Assembly (NCBI RefSeq): GCF_047730085.1
Contig: NZ_CP159830.1
Location: forward strand, 1,488,001 to 1,552,000
DNA: 64,000 bases
Source of the DNA: Njordibacter sp937773555
GTDB lineage: Bacteria; Pseudomonadota; Gammaproteobacteria; Pseudomonadales; Balneatricaceae
Direction of reading: 5' to 3'
Shown: piece after piece, positions 26,314 to 35,067 of the stretch
How the letters are laid out: each line of letters starts with the position of its first letter
Numbering within the stretch: the first letter of the stretch is position 1
The notes under the pieces: model-generated
Seen by the model: only the letters and a program-made list of their open reading frames with translations
What the model was told of the DNA's origin: nothing
The model's database searches: none
Program-made: the position numbers and the translations under genes

Positions 26314-27432
26314 CTACTTCAAAAGCTGTAATACACTTTCGCCAGAGGCATTAGCTTGGGCTAGCATTGCAGTGCCTGCTTGCTGAAGCACTTGCGCTTT
26401 AGCAAGGTTTGCTGATTCAACCGCATAGTCTGCATCTTTAATACGAGACAGAGCAGTAGACTGACTTCCCACCCGATTCATCAAGTTAGAGACTGTATGA
26501 TCAAGCTTTTTGGAGAGTGAACCAAGGTCTGCACGGTAAGCGTCCACCTGAGCCAACGCCAGCTCAATACTGCTCATCGCAATACGTGCAAGGTCGCTAT
26601 CTTTTATGCTTGTAGCACTTGTAACGACCGGGGTCACAACCTCTAGGGTCATTACTACCCCAGGAGCCGCCCCTATATTTAACCTATAAAAACCTGATCC
26701 TATATCATCCCAAGCATCATTTATTTTTGCATTACTTTGCATCTTTGAGGACAAGGCATCAAATGTGGTTTCGGCATCAGTTACGAACGCTTGAATAATC
26801 TCTGTTCCATCAACTGTTATTCTTAAAACCTCAGTTGCTTTAACCGTATCCGCTACGTCTAGGGAAACGATCCACCTGTTGCTACCGAGATAAGACGTCG
26901 TTCCTTCACGCTCTGTGCTAATCAATTCAAAACCAAGCTGAGCACTGCGAATGTCTTGAAAAGACAATATGATTGAGTCATCGGCAGAATCGCCAACATG
27001 AATACCAGTGGTGGTAGCGGATGAAAGAAGGGCCGTTCCATTGAAGTCTGTTGTCTGCGCTATGCGCGTAATTTCGACCACAAGACCCTGATATTCGTTA
27101 TCCATTGTGGTTAAACTTTCGGCGGTGTATGTTTCGTTAGCAGCCTGCACGGCCAGCTCTTTCATACGAGCAAGCATATTACCAATTTCTTCCATGCCAC
27201 CTTCAGCCACTTGTATCATCGAAATACCATCATTGGCATTTCTTATGCCTTGATTAAGGCTCATCACCTTCACTTCCAACTTATTGGCAATGGCCATTCC
27301 AGCCGCATCATCTGCAGCTGAGTTGATCCGTTGACCAGACGCCAGGCGTTCCATAGACGTTTCCATGTCACCACGTGAAGCTTTCAAATGCCGCTGAGCA
27401 GTCAAGGACGCAACGTTTGTTCCAATTACCAT
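26314..27432 (-). CDS. Flagellin
   Basis: A filament protein of 372 residues. The N-terminal D0/D1 region (GTNVASLTAQRHL, RLASGQRINSAADDAAGMAIA) and the C-terminal one (ALSRIKDADYAVESANLAKAQVLQQAG) are fully conserved. A surface domain of about 160 residues between them is variable. The start is placed at 27432 (MVIGTNVASL), matching the family; the longer frame adds a non-flagellin hydrophobic leader. No other flagellar gene is in the window, but an upstream site resembling the sigma-28 promoter suggests it belongs to a regular flagellar regulon encoded elsewhere. Confidence 0.9.
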   Translation of the reverse strand: MVIGTNVASLTAQRHLKASRGDMETSMERLASGQRINSAADDAAGMAIANKLEVKVMSLNQGIRNANDGISMIQVAEGGMEEIGNMLARMKELAVQAANETYTAESLTTMDNEYQGLVVEITRIAQTTDFNGTALLSSATTTGIHVGDSADDSIILSFQDIRSAQLGFELISTEREGTTSYLGSNRWIVSLDVADTVKATEVLRITVDGTEIIQAFVTDAETTFDALSSKMQSNAKINDAWDDIGSGFYRLNIGAAPGVVMTLEVVTPVVTSATSIKDSDLARIAMSSIELALAQVDAYRADLGSLSKKLDHTVSNLMNRVGSQSTALSRIKDADYAVESANLAKAQVLQQAGTAMLAQANASGESVLQLLK

Positions 27433-27867
27433 TCCCACATTAACTACACCTAAGGTCAATAAACTAACACGATAACGATACAACTTTTGAACTAAAGAAC
27501 GTTCGATTGAGGCTGTGTCAAAGACGGATGTACAATGACTATCGACAGGTTTAGACCAAACTAAAGGAATAAGCTAAAATAAAGGCTTTTAAGGCGTATT
27601 TTGGTGTCCATTTACTTAACAGTTGATTGGGTTTTATTAAGTTTGGGATTTAGACGGTAATTCAGCTTTCTTGGCTGACTTAGCCTTGAGACAAATAATA
27701 ATTCGATTAAGGATGTAATGAGACTTTAAATCACGAGATGTGGACTTAGACAAGTAATATGTATCAGATTTAGTATAGGTGTGCTTTGAAAAAACGTCTA
27801 CCACGCTTGTCTTAACTTAAGAAAACGTATGTATAACAACAAGATAAGATGCCCTGAGGGCTAGGAA
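27433..27867. other. Flagellin upstream region
   Basis: No gene. It holds the sigma-28-like promoter (27539-27565) and a leader of about 100 bases. The rest, toward tRNA-Leu, is AT-rich and featureless, and marks the edge between the tRNA operon and the accessory block. Confidence 0.5.
27539..27565 (-). promoter_or_regulatory. Sigma-28 (FliA)-type flagellin promoter
   Basis: On the minus strand TTTAGTTT, 11 bp, GTCGATAG, against the known consensus TAAAGTTT-N11-GCCGATAA: exact spacing, 6 of 8 in each half and an intact CGAT core. It lies about 107 bp before the flagellin start. Confidence 0.7.
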
Positions 27868-27952
27868 TGGTGCGGACGGAGAGACTCGAACTCTCACACC
27901 TTGCGGCACTGGAACCTAAATCCAGCGTGTCTACCAATTTCACCACGTCCGC
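27868..27952 (-). tRNA. tRNA-Leu (UAG)
   Basis: Cloverleaf with a 7-bp acceptor (GCGGACG / CGTCCGC), encoded CCA, a long variable arm typical of class II tRNAs, and the anticodon loop TTTAGGT on a CTGGA/TCCAG stem. It is last in the four-tRNA operon. Confidence 0.95.
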
Positions 27953-28004
27953 TTAATCAACTCAGGCTAGGCCTGCGTTCATCGTACTTCTTTATTGTAT
28001 GTAA

Positions 28005-28080
28005 TGGGGTGGACGATGGGGTTCGAACCCACGACCACCGGAATCACAATCCGGGGCTCTACCAACTGAGCTACGCCCAC
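28005..28080 (-). tRNA. tRNA-His (GUG)
   Basis: Cloverleaf with acceptor GTGGGCG / CGTCCAC, discriminator C, encoded CCA, and anticodon GTG between CCGGA and TCCGG. The base before the acceptor (28081) is G on the minus strand, the expected G-1 of tRNA-His. Confidence 0.95.
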
Positions 28081-28130
28081 CACTACGGCACTACATAATA
28101 TATTATTTACCAGCTATACCTTTGCGACGT

Positions 28131-28207
28131 TGGTACGCCCTGAAGGATTCGAACCCTCGACCCACGGCTTAGAAAGCCGTTGCTCTATCCAACTGAGCTA
28201 AGGGCGC
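28131..28207 (-). tRNA. tRNA-Arg (UCU)
   Basis: Cloverleaf beginning GCGCCCT with encoded CCA. The anticodon TCT sits in the loop between ACGGC and GCCGT, and the T-arm GGTTCGAATCC is canonical. Confidence 0.95.
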
Positions 28208-28226
28208 ATTTTACTGCGGTAAATAA

Positions 28227-28303
28227 TGGTCGGGGTAGAGAGATTCGAACTCCCGACATCCTGCTCCCAAAGCAGGCGCGCTACCAGACTGCGCTATACC
28301 CCG
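28227..28303 (-). tRNA. tRNA-Pro (UGG)
   Basis: Cloverleaf beginning CGGGGTA with encoded CCA and anticodon TGG between CCTGC and GCAGG. It is the first gene of the tRNA operon, 53 bp from its promoter. Confidence 0.95.
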
Positions 28304-28355
28304 ATTTCCTCCACAACGCTACTGCCAATTGGCTCATGCCGTTGAAGAGGTGCGT

Positions 28356-28384
28356 ATATTAAAGCCGCTGCTCTGTTTCGTCAA
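28356..28384 (-). promoter_or_regulatory. Sigma-70 promoter of the tRNA operon
   Basis: On the minus strand TTGACG, 17 bp, TAATAT: near-consensus with ideal spacing, about 50 bp upstream of tRNA-Pro. Confidence 0.8.
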
Positions 28385-28433
28385 GCTTATTGTATGGTTT
28401 TTTATCAATAAAACCAAACTGTTAAAATAAACT

Positions 28434-29825
28434 TCAATTCGAGAGTTCACGTTTCCAGCCAGTACCATCTTTACTGTCTTCCAATACGACACCTGCTTCT
28501 TTTAACTGGTCACGGATTTGATCTGACAACGCAAAATTCCGGTCTATTTTTGCTTGATGACGCTGTGCAACCAGAGCATCTATGTCTGCATCAGCTAGGT
28601 CGCCCTCACCCGCCTGGCCTCTTAAGTAGGCATGTGGCTCTAGGGCTAACAGACCCAAAATATTACCCAAGCCACGCATCTGACTGGCCAGCACAGCTGC
28701 GATGGGGTCTGCATCACGCTTAAGGCGATTTATCTCACGTGCCATCTCGAACAATACAACAATAGCTTCACGGGTATTAAAATCATCATCCATGGCCGCA
28801 TTAAAACGATCTAGATAGGGGCCTTCAAGAGCTACATCGGTTAGCTCAAGCTGATCCATTGCGGTATAAAGCCGGTCTAGTGCCCGTTGAGCTTCAACCA
28901 AAGCCTCCTCGGCATAATCAATTTGGCTGCGGTAATGGCTTGCTGTAAGCAAATAGCGCACGATTTCTGCAGGGTATTTGGCTAATACCTCACGTATGGT
29001 GAAAAAGTTGCCTAACGACTTTGACATTTTTTCTTTATTAACTCGAACTGCACCCGCATGTAACCAGTAGTTTACAAAGGTTTCACCATTAGCTGCTTCA
29101 GACTGAGCTATTTCGTTTTCATGATGTGGAAAAGGTAAGTCTGGGCCACCGCCATGAATATCAAAGTGGTTACCTAAACAACATTTAGTCATCGCCGAAC
29201 ATTCAATGTGCCAACCAGGGCGCCCATTTCCCCATGGCGAAGCCCAAGACACCTCGCCCACTTTTGCGGCTTTCCACAACACAAAATCAAACGGATTTTC
29301 TTTAACGTCGTTAACATCAACCCGAGCTCCTGCTCTCATGTCTTCAAGTTTACGATTAGTCAGCGCACCATATGATTCAAATTTATCAACGCGATAATAG
29401 ACGTCACCATTACTTGCTGCATAGGCGTAGTTTTTAGTAATAAGTATGTTTACCATGTCAATAATGTCAGGTATATGGCCTGTTGCACGGGGTTCTTGGT
29501 TAGGCGGCAACACACTTAAGGCACGCTCATCTTCATGCATCGCGTCAATAAACCGATTCGTTAGCTGCTCACAAGACTCACCATTTTCTGCTGCACGCTT
29601 AATGATTTTGTCATCAATATCAGTAATGTTTCGCACGTATTCAACTTGGTATCCCGCATGCCTTAAGTAACGAGTAATCACATCAAAAGACACCATTACG
29701 CGAGCGTGGCCAATATGGCAATAGTCATAAACCGTCATACCACAAACGTACAAGCTTATTTTACCTTTCTCAATGGGCGTAAAGGGGACCTTACTATTAC
29801 TCAACGTATTGTGAAGCTGCAACAT
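28434..29825 (-). CDS. cysS: Cysteinyl-tRNA synthetase
   Basis: Charges tRNA-Cys. Class I synthetase of 463 residues with the zinc and HIGH region VCGMTVYDYCHIGHAR (about residues 27-42) and the KMSKSLGN loop (about residues 268-275). The start at 29825 (MLQLHNTL) has ACGGAAAAG before it and lies 14 bp after the glnS stop; a longer in-frame start would overlap glnS. The glnS-cysS order is the conserved one in Pseudomonas-like chromosomes. Confidence 0.96.
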   Translation of the reverse strand: MLQLHNTLSNSKVPFTPIEKGKISLYVCGMTVYDYCHIGHARVMVSFDVITRYLRHAGYQVEYVRNITDIDDKIIKRAAENGESCEQLTNRFIDAMHEDERALSVLPPNQEPRATGHIPDIIDMVNILITKNYAYAASNGDVYYRVDKFESYGALTNRKLEDMRAGARVDVNDVKENPFDFVLWKAAKVGEVSWASPWGNGRPGWHIECSAMTKCCLGNHFDIHGGGPDLPFPHHENEIAQSEAANGETFVNYWLHAGAVRVNKEKMSKSLGNFFTIREVLAKYPAEIVRYLLTASHYRSQIDYAEEALVEAQRALDRLYTAMDQLELTDVALEGPYLDRFNAAMDDDFNTREAIVVLFEMAREINRLKRDADPIAAVLASQMRGLGNILGLLALEPHAYLRGQAGEGDLADADIDALVAQRHQAKIDRNFALSDQIRDQLKEAGVVLEDSKDGTGWKRELSN

Positions 29826-29839
29826 AATTAACTTTTCCG

Positions 29840-31522
29840 TTAGCCCTTCTTGGCCCAAGAGTCACGTAAAGTGACTGTGCGATTAAATACTAAGCGATCT
29901 GTCGTGGAGTCTTTATCAACACAAAAGTAACCCTCACGCTCAAACTGAAACCGCTCTCCATCAGTGGCCAGCGCTAAAGAAGGCTCTGCCATAGCACCTT
30001 CAATAAACCGCAGGTTGTCTGGGTTTACATAGGTCATAAAATCAATGTCTTTATTACCATCTGGATTCGCATGGCTAAACAGGCGATCGTACAATCGTAC
30101 GTTAACCAATTCATGATGGCTGGCACTTACCCAATGCACTACACCATTTACCTTGTAGCCTTCTGGCTTTTTACCTAAAGTATGTTCATCATAGCGGCAC
30201 AGTAGCTCAGTCACTTTGCCATCAGCATCCTTTATAATGCCTTCGCAAGTAATAATGTAACCACCGCGCAGGCGCACGGACTGATCTGGTGCCAATCGCT
30301 TCCACTTACCCTCTGGATGCTCAGCAAAATCTGCTTGATCGATATATACCTGCTTAGACATCACTAGTTGCCGTTCGCCCATGGCATCGTCCTTAGGGTG
30401 CTTTGGCACTACCAAGGTCTCTGTGGTGTCTTGGACCCAATTAGAAATAGTTACTTTTAATGGCTGAAGCACACACATGGCCCGAGATACTGTTGAGTCC
30501 AGATCATCTCTAACACTAGATTCTAAACGCCCAAAATCTGTAACTCCCTTACTGCGAGCAACAGGCGTTGCTGCACAGAAATTACGTAACGATTCTGGTG
30601 TATAACCACGTCGGCGCATCCCTGAGATTGTTGGCATGCGCGGGTCATCCCATGCGGTAACAGTATGGCTGTCTACTAGTTGTTTCAGCTTACGTTTACT
30701 CGTAATTGTGTAGTTAAGCTCCAAACGAGCAAACTCATACTGGCGCGGACGACGCGATCCGCTTGGCAAGGTGACATGGTCAATGAACCAATCGTATAAA
30801 GGCCTATGATCTTCAAATTCTAGGGTGCAGATGGAATGCGTTACTTGTTCTAACGCGTCAGATAACCCATGGGTAAAATCGTACATGGGGTAAATGCACC
30901 ATGTATTGCCTGTCTGATGATGATCAATATGCCTAATGCGGTAGATAATTGGATCACGCATATTCATATTAGGTGATTGGTTATCAATTTTGGCACGCAA
31001 TACTCGCTCGCCATCAGCAAATTCACCTGCTCGCATACGGGCAAAAAGATCTAAATTTTCTTCAATACTGCGCTCACGATAAGGGCTATCCCTACCGACT
31101 TTAGTAAGATTTCCCCGATATTCTCGCGCTTGGTCTGGACTTAAGTCACAGACATAAGCCAAACCTGTGTTGATTAGCTCAAGGGCAAAAGTGTGCAGTT
31201 GTTCAAAGTAGTTTGATGCATAAAACTCTTCTTGGCCCCAATCAAACCCTAACCACTCCACATCTCGTTTGATAGACTGAATGTATTCATCACTTTCTTT
31301 TTCTGGGTTAGTGTCATCGAAACGTAAGTTACAGCGTCCCTCAAACTCGTGTGCCATGCCGAAATTTAAATGCATCGAAGTAGCGTGACCCACATGCAAG
31401 TAGCCATTAGGTTCTGGTGGAAAACGAGTCACGACTTGACCATCACTCTTGCCCTTTCTCACATCTTTGGCGATGATATTACGAACAAAGTTTGACGCCT
31501 GTACGACGGTTTTTTCGGCCAC
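29840..31522 (-). CDS. glnS: Glutaminyl-tRNA synthetase
   Basis: Charges tRNA-Gln directly. A 560-residue class I enzyme with RFPPEPNGYLHVGHATS (HIGH motif, about residues 34-50), the DDTNPEKE stretch, and VMSKQ as the KMSKS equivalent, followed by the two anticodon-binding beta barrels. It is divergent from ppiB. Confidence 0.97.
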   Translation of the reverse strand: MAEKTVVQASNFVRNIIAKDVRKGKSDGQVVTRFPPEPNGYLHVGHATSMHLNFGMAHEFEGRCNLRFDDTNPEKESDEYIQSIKRDVEWLGFDWGQEEFYASNYFEQLHTFALELINTGLAYVCDLSPDQAREYRGNLTKVGRDSPYRERSIEENLDLFARMRAGEFADGERVLRAKIDNQSPNMNMRDPIIYRIRHIDHHQTGNTWCIYPMYDFTHGLSDALEQVTHSICTLEFEDHRPLYDWFIDHVTLPSGSRRPRQYEFARLELNYTITSKRKLKQLVDSHTVTAWDDPRMPTISGMRRRGYTPESLRNFCAATPVARSKGVTDFGRLESSVRDDLDSTVSRAMCVLQPLKVTISNWVQDTTETLVVPKHPKDDAMGERQLVMSKQVYIDQADFAEHPEGKWKRLAPDQSVRLRGGYIITCEGIIKDADGKVTELLCRYDEHTLGKKPEGYKVNGVVHWVSASHHELVNVRLYDRLFSHANPDGNKDIDFMTYVNPDNLRFIEGAMAEPSLALATDGERFQFEREGYFCVDKDSTTDRLVFNRTVTLRDSWAKKG

Positions 31523-31700
31523 GAATGGATCTCCTTAAGGCTTGCAGTGAAAAACCAATAATTATATGTCTTTTACAGCCTGCCTTGCTAGCAAAATTCG
31601 TGGGAATTTAAATGCCAAACTGAGGTCAGCGATTGCATCCATAGGCTGTGAGCTTCATAATACACTTTCTTTATTAACAACTACTTCCTAAGGCTGCCGC

Positions 31701-32204
31701 ATGTCAAATGTATTAATGCAAACCAACTTTGGTGACATCACCATTGAACTTAACTATGAAAAAGCACCTATTACAGCTGCTAACTTTGAACAATACGTCC
31801 GTGACGGCTTTTACGATGGTGTCATTTTTCACCGTGTTATAGACGGCTTTATGGTGCAAGGCGGCGGTTTTGACGTGAGCATGGATCAAAAAGAAACCCG
31901 CGCCAACATTGAGAACGAAGCCGACAACGGCTTAACTAATGATGAAGGCACATTGGCCATGGCTCGCACTATGGACCCACATTCTGCATCTGCACAATTC
32001 TTTATTAACGTTGGTGACAACGCTTTTCTTAACCACTCAGGCAAAAACTCACAGGGCTGGGGCTATGCTGTATTTGGCAAAGTAGTTGAAGGTATGGACG
32101 TGGTTAACACCATTAAAAAAGTGCCTACCACTTCTAAGTCTGGCCACCAAGATGTGCCAGCAGATCCAGTCGTTATTGAATCTGCTACTATGATAGAGGG
32201 CTAA
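31701..32204 (+). CDS. ppiB: Peptidyl-prolyl cis-trans isomerase B (cyclophilin)
   Basis: A cytoplasmic cyclophilin of 167 residues. The active-site stretch VIFHRVIDGFMVQGG (residues about 40-54) and SASAQFFINVGDN are intact. No signal peptide is present, which fits PpiB rather than PpiA. It is 4 bp ahead of lpxH on the same strand. Confidence 0.95.
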   Translation: MSNVLMQTNFGDITIELNYEKAPITAANFEQYVRDGFYDGVIFHRVIDGFMVQGGGFDVSMDQKETRANIENEADNGLTNDEGTLAMARTMDPHSASAQFFINVGDNAFLNHSGKNSQGWGYAVFGKVVEGMDVVNTIKKVPTTSKSGHQDVPADPVVIESATMIEG

Positions 32205-32208
32205 CGCC

Positions 32209-32922
32209 TTGCGTCGCCTGCTCATTGCCGACTTACACCTGCACCCGGCTCGGCCGGAGCTTAGTCGTGCACTAATTGATTTTTGTCAGCAACGAATTAA
32301 TGCCGATGACGAACTTTATATATTGGGCGACCTATTTGAAGCTTGGATAGGCGATGATGTAGGCCTAGTCACTCATGCCGATACCATTGCCTGTTTAAAA
32401 CAGCTTACCCTTAAAGGCACTAAAGTGTTTTTCATGGCGGGTAATCGGGACTTTTTAATTGGTCCAAAGTTTAGCTTAGCTACAGGGGTGCAAATTTTAG
32501 ATGACCCTACAGTGGTCAACTTTGATGGCCAACATGTTTTGCTCATGCATGGTGACACCCTATGCACAGACGATATAGGCTATCAGGACTTCCGTTCACT
32601 TGTGAGAGACCTTAGTTGGCAAAATGACTTTTTAGCTATGTCCCCTGCATTGCGTATGCAACAAGCCAATGACTATCGACAGCAAAGCCAGGCTTTAACG
32701 GCGATGAAGCCCAATGACATTATGGACGTTAACGCTGATGCTGTTAGCCATGTTATGAATCAGCACCAGGTGAGGTTGCTTATTCATGGCCATACTCATC
32801 GCCCACAGGTGCATCATTTAAATAATGGAGACCGAGTTGTTTTAGGTGACTGGGGGGGGCATTTTGATTATTTAAGCTGGCCACAAGGTCAAGCCTGGCA
32901 TCTTATTAGAGAGTCAATTTAA
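32209..32922 (+). CDS. lpxH: UDP-2,3-diacylglucosamine hydrolase
   Basis: Lipid A synthesis step that releases UMP to give lipid X. A 237-residue calcineurin-like phosphoesterase with the metal motifs ADLHLHP (residues 8-14), ILGDLFEAW, GNRDFLIG and HGDTLCTDD, and C-terminal IHGHTHRP. It uses TTG as start, with GAGGG 8 bp before it. Its presence confirms an outer membrane with lipopolysaccharide. Confidence 0.95.
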   Translation: MRRLLIADLHLHPARPELSRALIDFCQQRINADDELYILGDLFEAWIGDDVGLVTHADTIACLKQLTLKGTKVFFMAGNRDFLIGPKFSLATGVQILDDPTVVNFDGQHVLLMHGDTLCTDDIGYQDFRSLVRDLSWQNDFLAMSPALRMQQANDYRQQSQALTAMKPNDIMDVNADAVSHVMNQHQVRLLIHGHTHRPQVHHLNNGDRVVLGDWGGHFDYLSWPQGQAWHLIRESI

Positions 32923-33168
32923 GGCTTAATTTAGTTTTCTTCTAAGGTTTATTGAGTTTTTTTATTTTTTGGCTCCAGATAAATAAATGTTTGGTTCTAT
33001 TTCACACGTCTATATCCACTCTAATATCGTTCCCCAGTTGGGTAAAGCATGAGCGTCCACTGCCATGTCCAGCTTACCGAACCTTTATGACAGGTCTAAA
33101 ATCTGTACTAATAACTACAATATCGGTCCAATACCGCATGGTAAAAGGACAACAAAAGGAACAGGGTT

Positions 33169-34131
33169 ATGAAAACTTTATTAAAAACATCAACTGCAGC
33201 GATTGCGCTTGCCTTAGCAGGTAATGCAGTTGCAGATGTAAATGTAGCGTACTTTTTAGAGTGGGCAACACCAAACCAAATTGCCAAGGTAGAAAAAGCA
33301 TACGACGACGCTATGGGCGAAACGGTTAACTGGACTAACTTTGGCTCAGGCGTAGGCATGACTGAAGCGATGCTTTCAGGAGATATCGATATCTCCTACT
33401 CACAAGGCCTTACACCTTTCGCCAATGCTGTTAATGCAAATGCACCGATCAAGATGATTGCTATCGCTGTAGCTTACGGTGCTGCCGATGATTGTATCGT
33501 TCGCAGTGACTCTGGCATTACAAAAGACAACGCTTCAGAACTTGAAGGCCAAACTGTTGCAGTGCCACTAAACACGATGGCTGACTTTGGTTTTCGTATG
33601 ACCATGTCTAACTTAGGTGTTGATGTGTCTCAACTAACAATCGTTGACCAAGAACCAGCCGACGCTGCAGTTTCTTTGGCTGATGGGGCGGTTGTAATGG
33701 CCTGCGCTTATGGTGCTAACTCATTAGCTAAGATGAAAGAAGTTGGCGCACCTATGCTTACTCCGGCAGAAAAAGCGGCAGCTGGCATTAGTAGCTTCGA
33801 CATTATTTCTGTAACCGAGACTTTTGCCCAAGAACACCCTGATTTAGTTCGCACATTTGTTGAAGTTACTCACGAAGCAAACGCCGCTTGGGCTGCAGAC
33901 CAGTCTAAGCTAGGTGTTATTGCTAAGGATGCGGGCATGACTGAAGAAGCAACGACTTCTCAAATGTCTGGCTTTACTTTCCCAACAGTAGCTGAGCAAA
34001 AGCGTGATTACTTTGGTCCTGACGGTATCGCTCGTAGCATGGTAGCCTTTATGGGTAACATGTTTGCAACCAGCGACACTCCAGCTCTTGCCGATTACAA
34101 TGTAACTATCGATACGTCTTTCCTAGACTAA
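33169..34131 (+). CDS. tauA: Taurine ABC transporter binding protein
   Basis: Periplasmic binding protein of 320 residues with a signal peptide (MKTLLKTSTAAIALALAGNAVA). The mature protein opens VNVAYFLEWATPNQIAKVEKAY, characteristic of taurine-binding proteins, and has GVGMTEAMLSGDIDISYSQG for the ligand lobe. It is the first of tauABC. A strong hairpin with a T-run after the stop would make its mRNA more abundant than tauBC. The aminotransferase gene tpa in the same window supports taurine as ligand. Confidence 0.9.
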   Translation: MKTLLKTSTAAIALALAGNAVADVNVAYFLEWATPNQIAKVEKAYDDAMGETVNWTNFGSGVGMTEAMLSGDIDISYSQGLTPFANAVNANAPIKMIAIAVAYGAADDCIVRSDSGITKDNASELEGQTVAVPLNTMADFGFRMTMSNLGVDVSQLTIVDQEPADAAVSLADGAVVMACAYGANSLAKMKEVGAPMLTPAEKAAAGISSFDIISVTETFAQEHPDLVRTFVEVTHEANAAWAADQSKLGVIAKDAGMTEEATTSQMSGFTFPTVAEQKRDYFGPDGIARSMVAFMGNMFATSDTPALADYNVTIDTSFLD

Positions 34132-34146
34132 GATAGTTTTAGTACC

Positions 34147-34177
34147 ACGCGGCACCCTCTAGGCTGCCGCGTTTTTT
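34147..34177 (+). terminator. Attenuating terminator between tauA and tauB
   Basis: Perfect 8-bp stem ACGCGGCA / TGCCGCGT with a 10-base loop, followed by six T. As tauB and tauC have no obvious promoter of their own, partial read-through is likely. Confidence 0.8.
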
Positions 34178-34266
34178 GCTACCGACAGTGGCATAAGCGC
34201 TGATTTGAAGTGAGCGCAGCAATTAATCCCTATTCCCAAAAACTATACCTATAAGAGTTACCCATT

Positions 34267-35067
34267 ATGAGTGACCTAGTTTCAGATAATCTAAATATGC
34301 AGTTCACTACGCCTTCTGGGCTAGTTGTCCATGCTCTAAAGGATGTGAGTTTTACACTTAAAAAAGGCGAGTTATTGTCTGTTTTAGGGCCATCAGGCTG
34401 TGGTAAAACAACCCTACTTAACATTGTTGCAGGCTTTCTTAAACCCACCAGCGGTTCAGTGGAGCTTGATGGCAAGGAAATAGAGGGTCCTGGAGTAGAC
34501 CGAGGTATGGTATTTCAGCAAGGCGCCTTATTTGAATGGCTCACTGTGGCTCAAAACGTAGACTTTGGATTACGTATGAAAGGCGCAGATCCAACTGAAA
34601 CAGCAAAAAAAGTAGATGAATGGTTAGAAATTGTAGGCCTAGCAGGCTTTGGCGACACACCCACTTACCAGCTTTCTGGCGGTATGCAACAGCGTATTGC
34701 CTTGGCTCGTTGTTTAATTAACGATCCAGACCTCATCCTTATGGATGAACCTTTAGGCGCTCTAGATGCCCTTACTCGTGAAAAAATGCAGTCACTGGTA
34801 TTAAAAATCTGGAAAGAAACCGGCAAGACCATCATGATCATTACCCATTCTGTAGAAGAAGCGTTGATGTTAGGTGAGCGTTTATTTGTAATGGCACCTC
34901 GGCCTGGTAGATTGCACAAAGAATACCACTTACCATTTGCAGAAATGGGTTTAACTCAAGACCCTCGCGATATTAAAAAAACTCAACATTTCAGTGAAAC
35001 CCGGGAAGAAATTCTGTCCATGATTTGGGATATGGAAGAAGAAATCATGGGTGGGGGGTCACTATAA
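34267..35067 (+). CDS. tauB: Taurine ABC transporter ATPase
   Basis: A 266-residue importer ATPase with every motif in order: Walker A GPSGCGKTT, Q-loop FQQGALFEW, signature LSGGMQQR, Walker B LILMDEP, H-loop ITHSVEEAL. It shares the last base of its TAA with the start of tauC (TAATG), so the two are translationally coupled. Confidence 0.92.
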   Translation: MSDLVSDNLNMQFTTPSGLVVHALKDVSFTLKKGELLSVLGPSGCGKTTLLNIVAGFLKPTSGSVELDGKEIEGPGVDRGMVFQQGALFEWLTVAQNVDFGLRMKGADPTETAKKVDEWLEIVGLAGFGDTPTYQLSGGMQQRIALARCLINDPDLILMDEPLGALDALTREKMQSLVLKIWKETGKTIMIITHSVEEALMLGERLFVMAPRPGRLHKEYHLPFAEMGLTQDPRDIKKTQHFSETREEILSMIWDMEEEIMGGGSL

